Of a stretch of 10,746 nt of DNA, positions 6,670 through 10,746 are shown piece by piece. The notes beneath the pieces are model-generated. The model was not told the DNA's origin and did no database searches. It worked only from the letters and a program-made list of their open reading frames with translations. Position 1 is the first letter of the stretch; each line of letters starts with the position of its first letter. A program made the translations under genes and the position numbers. Origin of the DNA: an uncultured Lachnospiraceae bacterium (GTDB taxonomy: Bacteria > Bacillota > Clostridia > Lachnospirales > Lachnospiraceae); assembly GCA_947174985.1 (NCBI GenBank), contig CAMWLB010000078.1, forward strand, positions 1-10,746, read 5' to 3'.

Positions 6670-7045
6670 CCATTCTCTCCTCCTGTGTTATTTTTGCAAA
6701 TGTGATTCCGCCTGCATACTCGACCAGAGCATAAGCAGGGATATTCAGTTCTCTCGCCATTTTAATCTCGCCCTTCATACCGCTGCTGATTCGGCTTCCG
6801 CATACAATTATGGCTTTGCTCAATCTCAGCACGGAAAGGCCAAAGTCAAGCGCAGCTTCCCGCTCCTCTGGGACGTTATCATCCAGATATTCCGGAAGGA
6901 AACTGTGGGGCGCAATTGCCCTGCATCCGATAAAATTGGACACAAGATTTGCATAATATGATGCTTTCTCCATGTTCTTCCGTATTCCTTGCTCTGTCGG
7001 AGCCGACAGAGGGGAACAAATATATACAAGATCCTTTTTCTTCAT
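6635..7045 (-). CDS. DUF4406 / DUF7768-like protein (nucleoside deoxyribosyltransferase-like fold)
   Basis: A 136-aa protein with the pattern of small phage and element proteins related to nucleoside 2-deoxyribosyltransferases. It has an N-terminal beta strand with VYICSPLS (7-14), APHSFLPEYLDD (45-56), an acidic EEREAALDFG segment and CGSRISSGMKGEIKMAR (82-98). The family's exact reaction in such elements is not established; a role in nucleotide or nucleoside metabolism is an inference from the fold. Its ATG directly follows the TAA of the exonuclease gene, with AAAGGAGC inside that gene's end as ribosome binding site, so the two are tightly coupled. Its 3' end overlaps the helicase N-terminal ORF. 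Confidence 0.8.
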   Translation of the reverse strand: MKKKDLVYICSPLSAPTEQGIRKNMEKASYYANLVSNFIGCRAIAPHSFLPEYLDDNVPEEREAALDFGLSVLRLSKAIIVCGSRISSGMKGEIKMARELNIPAYALVEYAGGITFAKITQEERMDEVPICKGNFL

Positions 7046-8086
7046 TTAAGCTGCTCCTTTCACTTTAACGGAAAACCTCCGGCTCTCCGTTGTATTCACA
7101 TAATCGTCGTAGACATCTGGATGCTGCACCTTTAAGCGCTCCAGTCCTTTTTTGTCAATGCCTGTGCGATAAGCAGGATTATAGGAAAGTACATACTGTT
7201 GGTTGCCGTCTGTAAGGATTGCCGTACAGCTTGTACCCATTTTCTCCACAATCTCCGCATAGGTTTCTTTCATCTTTTCATCCAGTTTTTTTGCCTCTCC
7301 TTCATGCTGTGCCTTCTGCTCTTTCAGCTCCAGATACTGCTTGATGCTGGCAAGATATTTTCGGTCAAGCTTTATCAGCTCCGCATCCTTATCTGCCGGA
7401 CCACAATGTTTCCGTATGCTCTCCAGCACAAGGTCAGGTTTTTCAGTATAGGGCGGTTCTATGCCTTTCTCCACATTCTCCTTCCAGAAAAACTCCTCCT
7501 CCGCAATCAGGTCTTCCTCAATATCAAGGTCACGCTCCATGTAACGGATAATAAACTCATTCTCGTTGTTCCCGTAGAGACAGGCAAAGTACATCTTGTC
7601 GATGTTCATTACAGACATATAATGTCTTCCCTGATATTCATAATTGACCGGTGTAGAATCATTCGCCCACTTATCCTGGCAGTTGTAATTGGTAGTCTTG
7701 CACTCAAGGATACCTTTACTTCCATCGGGGAAGTCTATAAAGAAATCCACGTCTGCAAGCATAAATGGATAAAGCGGATGGCGGAACATCTTCCGGATAG
7801 GATATACCTTTAAGCCCGTTTTTCTGGAGAATATCTCTGCTACAAGATCCTCCAGTCTGTGTCCCACTTCCTTTGCCACCCAGTTGCTCTCGTCTTCATC
7901 CATGACTGCCTGTATTCCTCGCTTATCATAGTAGAGATCACGTTTCGTACAAAACGGCGACATTCCCATGATAGCTGCGGCGTCGCTCCCGCCAATTCCC
8001 TTGCGGCGGTAAGATAACCAGTCCTCCCTGCTCAAATTCTCTGTGTCTACAAACACCTCTGCGTTATAATTCATATCAAGTCCCAT
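7046..8086 (-). CDS. YqaJ / lambda-exonuclease-type viral recombinase
   Basis: A predicted PD-(D/E)xK nuclease that would resect double-stranded DNA ends 5'-3' to give single strands for annealing. GIGGSDAAAIMGMSPF (30-45) is the YqaJ signature. E79 in GHRLEDLVAE, D112/D114 in LADVDFF, and E128-x-K130 in GILECKT supply the metal-binding set, and the QGRHYM region (152-157) gives the usual downstream Gln. A helical, probably coiled-coil segment rich in Lys and Glu spans about 250-300. ATG 8086 (MGLDMNY, 346 aa) is chosen because GAGG is 6 nt upstream; a GTG at 8098 would be an alternative. Its likely partner is the annealing-type protein near 2240. A terminator-like hairpin lies between this gene and the previous one. 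Confidence 0.9.
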   Translation of the reverse strand: MGLDMNYNAEVFVDTENLSREDWLSYRRKGIGGSDAAAIMGMSPFCTKRDLYYDKRGIQAVMDEDESNWVAKEVGHRLEDLVAEIFSRKTGLKVYPIRKMFRHPLYPFMLADVDFFIDFPDGSKGILECKTTNYNCQDKWANDSTPVNYEYQGRHYMSVMNIDKMYFACLYGNNENEFIIRYMERDLDIEEDLIAEEEFFWKENVEKGIEPPYTEKPDLVLESIRKHCGPADKDAELIKLDRKYLASIKQYLELKEQKAQHEGEAKKLDEKMKETYAEIVEKMGTSCTAILTDGNQQYVLSYNPAYRTGIDKKGLERLKVQHPDVYDDYVNTTESRRFSVKVKGAA

Positions 8087-8130
8087 TATTTTCCTCACTT
8101 TCTGCCGTCTGCTACGGCTATACTGTGAAC

Positions 8131-8160
8131 AGAAAAAGAGAAGGCTTGAATCCTTCTCTT
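8131..8160 (-). terminator. Intrinsic terminator between the DUF5688 gene and the exonuclease gene
   Basis: On the minus strand AAGAGAAGG and CCTTCTCTT form a perfect 9-bp stem with a 7-nt loop, immediately followed by TTTTTCTG. It lies about 50 nt after the DUF5688 stop and 45 nt before the exonuclease start. I see no clear promoter in that 45-nt gap, so it may act as a partial terminator that lowers expression of the downstream genes. Confidence 0.65.
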
Positions 8161-8209
8161 CCTGTCCTTTTAACTATTCTGTTACGTTCTGTAATTTCCG
8201 CCGAATCCT

Positions 8210-9145
8210 TTACAGTGGTGCTCCTTTCCTGTAAATGGAAACTTCTTGCTTTACCCTGTCATACAGATAGATGCTGTTGGAAAGCCATTCCTCCTTCGGA
8301 ACACTGTCCATATTGATCTCCCATACATCATCTGTATTGATACAGTCTTCATTACCGTCCTTTACCGGGATAATGATCAGTTCATTGATACAGCTATGAT
8401 AAATGTTCAGGTCACACCCTTTGGAATTCGCCAGTTGCTGTAAAAAGGAAAGATCCAGCATACAAGCTGCACCAAAGAGGTGCTTACGGTTGGACTCCAT
8501 ATACATCTCTACTTTTGGATTGATTTCCTTTTCGATTTCAGCAATGGCTGCCCTAACTTTTTCGTCGTCTTCCGTCCGGGCGATTTCCTTGAGAAGACTG
8601 GACATGTCAATGGCAAAACATTCATCTTTGATCTGAAGGTTTTCCATGCCGATCCTGTATAAATCTCCTTCCGCAACATTCCATCTCTCCATCAGTTCGT
8701 TTGAAACGATAATAGATACATTTCCTTCTGCTATCGTTACATCTATATCGAGATAGTAAGTGACAGCAAGATCAAGAAATCTTCTGTGTGGAACATTCTT
8801 CAGTTCTGTGGGATTAGCATCATAATTTATGAGCCGTATCCTTACCTTATCCCTCATCCTGTCAAAGTCATCAATATCATCTACTATTTTGGAGGAAATT
8901 TCTCCTTTGTGGCATTGCTGTATCAGTTCATCAGCAATTTTTTCCAGCTCCATCAGTCCTATTTCATACAAAAGGATATACTCATCCACATACACCACAG
9001 TGCCTATGATCTCATCTCTTTTTCGGATACAGATACCGTGCACGGTGAGATTATTATTCTTCAGCTTGTCTTTGGGAAATATATAGTACCCGTTCCCAAG
9101 CTTTTTCTCCAGTTCCTTTATAACCTCTTTTCTAAAAACTTCCAC
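8210..9145 (-). CDS. DUF5688 family protein
   Basis: A 311-aa protein matching the DUF5688 pattern common in Clostridia genomes and mobile elements; its biochemical role is unknown. Visible hallmarks are an N-terminal Lys-rich helix, the IIGTVVYVDEYILLYEIG segment, RRFLDLAVTYYLDI, SIIVSNELMERWNVAEGDLY, and near the C-terminus SCINELIIIPVKDG and SNSIYLYDRVKQ. No membrane segment or catalytic triad is obvious. The start is taken as GTG 9145 (VEVFRKEV) because AAGGAGG is 8 nt upstream and the preceding gene stops 16 nt before it; the open frame extends upstream only by overlapping that gene. It is co-transcribed with the 387-aa gene and followed by a terminator hairpin. Confidence 0.85.
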   Translation of the reverse strand: MEVFRKEVIKELEKKLGNGYYIFPKDKLKNNNLTVHGICIRKRDEIIGTVVYVDEYILLYEIGLMELEKIADELIQQCHKGEISSKIVDDIDDFDRMRDKVRIRLINYDANPTELKNVPHRRFLDLAVTYYLDIDVTIAEGNVSIIVSNELMERWNVAEGDLYRIGMENLQIKDECFAIDMSSLLKEIARTEDDEKVRAAIAEIEKEINPKVEMYMESNRKHLFGAACMLDLSFLQQLANSKGCDLNIYHSCINELIIIPVKDGNEDCINTDDVWEINMDSVPKEEWLSNSIYLYDRVKQEVSIYRKGAPL

Positions 9146-9161
9146 TCCATTTTCCTCCTTC

Positions 9162-10325
9162 TTACCATTTGTAAACGCCCGGTATATCATATTCTGTCCA
9201 ATTAACAGACAATGCTCTGGCAATGGTTTCTTCCATCCGCGTAATCCGGCTTCCTTCCTCCCCTTCGCAGGCAAGCATATAAAGGATCTCCGAAATACCG
9301 AAATAGATTTCATGTGCAGTACAGGGATCTTCCCCGTACTGTGCCACAAACAAGTCAACTGCCTCTGCTTCATATTTCCGCGGAATGCCCAGTTTGTCCA
9401 TGACGCCTTTCATGCAGTTTACGGGATTAACGATTTCAATCCCCAACAACCTTGCAAGATTCCCGATGGCAAGCTGGTACTTTCCGTACAGCAGCTTCAG
9501 ATGGGCGTCAAATTCAGCAATCCGTGTACCGTTGCGGTGTCCGAGCCGTAGGGGACTGCCTAAATTGATGGTGATATTCTCACTTCCCGATACCAGCATG
9601 GGAAATATATTAGCTCCACCAGAACCGGTATCTGAAGTTGTGATCCTTACCACGGGCTTCATCTCATCCGTTGTCTTTCCATGCAGTGCCAGCTCCTTTT
9701 TATATGCATCCAGCAGGCTATCCTCCCCAGAAAGTTCCCAGAGTGCGGATGCCATATCATGCTCATAAAAGCCGGCAAGATAACGGCAGCCTTTGAAGTT
9801 CTTTGTCAGATAATCCACCGAATGCAGGAATACCTGTTCCATGTCAAGCACGGCATAGTCATGGCAGTCGCCTCCCAGTACAGCGGAGACCTTACCTTCC
9901 GAAATACGCAGAAGAGCCTCTCCTTTTGCCACCTTCAAGCAGTCATTCAAGATTCGCGCATATACGCTTTTTTCAACCCTGCGGAGTCCCGCTCCAGAGA
10001 TGCCAGCGCGGTCAAGGATGCTCTTGATTGCGCAGTCCCTGACAGGATAATACTGGTTCTTTACTTTCAAGAGAAGTCCCGTATTGATTACGGTATCTGT
10101 TATGATGTCTTCATCCAGCCCCTCATCTGCATACTTCTCCTTCAGTTCTTCCTCCACCTTGCTCCCGCTGGTTATTGCCACAAGACGTAGGTTTTTGGAA
10201 GTTTTCCTTTCCCGGAATGAATTTCTCCCAATGCGTTTTAAGCAATCTAGGAAATCCTCCTGATTCTGGAATACGCCACGATAGCCGTCGGCAAATACTC
10301 TTGTTTCACTCATTCTTTTTTCCAT
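9162..10325 (-). CDS. Uncharacterised 387-aa element protein (possibly distantly DUF932-like)
   Basis: First gene after the promoter. I do not recognise it with confidence. It is a soluble alpha/beta protein. Notable segments are LLKVKNQYYPVRDCAIKSILDRAG (first 20: LLKVKNQYYPVRDCAIKSIL, about 85-104), a Gly-rich SDTGSGGANIFPML, and a C-terminal helical part with FDAHLKLLYGKYQLAIGNLA. The overall plan of a beta-rich N-terminal half and a helical C-terminal part with Arg/His-rich middle recalls DUF932 phage/plasmid proteins, but this is only a suggestion. The start is uncertain: ATG 10325 has GGAG 13 nt upstream, rather far, and ATG 10313 (MSETRV) has only weak purine-rich sequence. It ends at TAA, 16 nt before the next gene. 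Confidence 0.75.
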   Translation of the reverse strand: MEKRMSETRVFADGYRGVFQNQEDFLDCLKRIGRNSFRERKTSKNLRLVAITSGSKVEEELKEKYADEGLDEDIITDTVINTGLLLKVKNQYYPVRDCAIKSILDRAGISGAGLRRVEKSVYARILNDCLKVAKGEALLRISEGKVSAVLGGDCHDYAVLDMEQVFLHSVDYLTKNFKGCRYLAGFYEHDMASALWELSGEDSLLDAYKKELALHGKTTDEMKPVVRITTSDTGSGGANIFPMLVSGSENITINLGSPLRLGHRNGTRIAEFDAHLKLLYGKYQLAIGNLARLLGIEIVNPVNCMKGVMDKLGIPRKYEAEAVDLFVAQYGEDPCTAHEIYFGISEILYMLACEGEEGSRITRMEETIARALSVNWTEYDIPGVYKW

Positions 10326-10693
10326 CTTTCTTTTTTCTCTCCAATTTTGGAGGCATCTTTATCCAGCCGCTTATGCGGACAAGCCTTCATGGGCATTTCT
10401 GGCAATAAAAAAGGAATGGTCCTCTAAGGGTTTCCATTCCATACTGCGTGTGGTAATCCACAAATCTGTTTTGTTCCTAGCAGTTATATCGCATTCCATA
10501 GAAACAAAAAAGTGCCAAAAGACTGCCACGCTTATACATGGTATCTCTGACACTCATTACAATCTTAAACAACGTATGCTCCAGCTCTCATCCATACGGA
10601 CCACGCCAGAACCTGCAGTTCAAGAAAAATATGGATATACCATTTTTCCTGTTTTTTACTGACAGGCATCGCATAAAAATCAATTACGGGATA
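10326..10693 (-). other. Long untranslated leader / intergenic region
   Basis: About 360 nt without a convincing gene. It holds the attenuator-like terminator, a weaker imperfect hairpin GTGGCA...TGGCAC followed by TTTTTTG (about 10505-10530), a short CCTGT...ACAGG hairpin near the transcription start (10649-10667), and a small CTCCAA/TTGGAG hairpin (10339-10352) that would mask the only GGAG before the first gene. Several tiny ORFs (34 aa at 10565-10669; 26 aa from ATG 10557; 41-60 aa ending at 10371) lack ribosome binding sites and overlap the terminators. A TGGTCC (10598-10603 on the complement) could pair with GGACCA in the terminator, a possible antiterminator, but this is speculative. 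Confidence 0.45.
10407..10440 (-). terminator. Intrinsic terminator (possible attenuator) in the operon leader
   Basis: On the minus strand GGAATGG and CCATTCC form a perfect 7-bp stem around a 14-nt loop, followed directly by TTTTTT. It lies about 250 nt downstream of the promoter and about 80 nt before the first gene. With no gene clearly ending just upstream, it reads most simply as an attenuator in a long leader or as the 3' end of a small RNA. Confidence 0.65.
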
Positions 10694-10723
10694 ATCTTAG
10701 CACAACATATTGTATTCTGTCAA
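10694..10723 (-). promoter_or_regulatory. Sigma-A-type promoter for the operon
   Basis: On the minus strand a perfect TTGACA (-35, 10718-10723) is followed after 18 nt by TAAGAT (-10, 10694-10699; 4 of 6 consensus bases) in an AT-rich setting. Transcription would begin near 10687 and run leftward into the leader and all genes of the window. This is the best promoter I can see in the window. Confidence 0.65.
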
Positions 10724-10746
10724 CTTAATAATACTATATCTTCTAC

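Noticed and set aside
7199..7813. Long plus-strand open frame opposite the exonuclease gene
   Set aside because: It is antisense to a clearly recognisable YqaJ gene and has the Phe/Leu/Cys-rich look of a shadow frame; the same applies to the other plus-strand frames in the window.
10607..10619. GAAC-N5-GTTC inverted repeat as a Gram-positive LexA/SOS box
   Set aside because: The consensus has four bases between GAAC and GTTC with flanking C/G; here there are five, so it does not fit.
10565..10669. 34-aa ORF (begins MPVSKKQEKWYIH) as a leader peptide
   Set aside because: It lies just after the predicted transcription start but has no ribosome binding site and no obvious link to the terminator; kept only as a note.
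1..10746. Element-wide reassignment of TAG to glutamine (genetic code 15)
   Set aside because: Five long intact genes contain no internal TAG, CAG is used freely for Gln, and three genes end in TAG right before the next gene's ribosome binding site.

Overview
The window looks like the replication and recombination module of an integrative/conjugative element, large plasmid or prophage from a Clostridia-type Firmicute, most likely a gut Lachnospiraceae. This is inferred from moderate GC, consistent AGGAGG-type ribosome binding sites, Gram-positive promoter spacing and the gene families present (DUF5688, YqaJ exonuclease, RecD2-like helicase, motif-poor N-6 methylase, CHC2/Toprim primase). Every gene I can support lies on the minus strand, so transcription runs from the right end of the window to the left. 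I see no tRNA, rRNA, CRISPR array, integrase, insertion sequence or attachment site.

Layout in transcription order: a sigma-A-type promoter (10694-10723) and a leader of about 360 nt that contains an intrinsic terminator (10407-10440); an uncharacterised 387-aa protein (9162-10325); a DUF5688 protein (8210-9145); a terminator-like hairpin (8131-8160); a YqaJ/lambda-exonuclease-type recombinase (7046-8086); a DUF4406-like protein (6635-7045); a RecD2-like helicase split into an N-terminal piece (6379-6669) and a motor piece (4430-6382); an unknown Cys-rich protein (3925-4401); an N-6 methylase-like protein (3086-3913); two small unknown proteins (2717-3025, 2335-2685); a possible 31-aa ORF (2243-2338); a candidate single-strand annealing protein interrupted by an amber codon (1638-2240, continuing to 1251); and a CHC2/Toprim primase-like protein (97-1152) whose frame runs on through two amber codons to the window edge. 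Most genes are tightly packed or overlapping, as in one or two long operons.

Together the genes would process and copy the element's DNA. A 5'-3' exonuclease and a possible annealing protein form a Red-like pair, the helicase unwinds DNA, and the primase starts new strands. The remaining genes are accessory or unknown.

The main oddity is that three of the four central DNA-metabolism genes carry interruptions while the rest look intact. The helicase break can be explained exactly by loss of one 7-bp repeat unit. The annealing-protein and primase breaks are all TAG codons with coding-like sequence continuing in frame. Because TAG also appears to act as a normal stop in three other genes here and is absent inside the long intact ones, I favour point nonsense mutations, or suppression, over a reassigned genetic code. 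No wholly new system is evident; the leader and the interrupted genes deserve the closest look.
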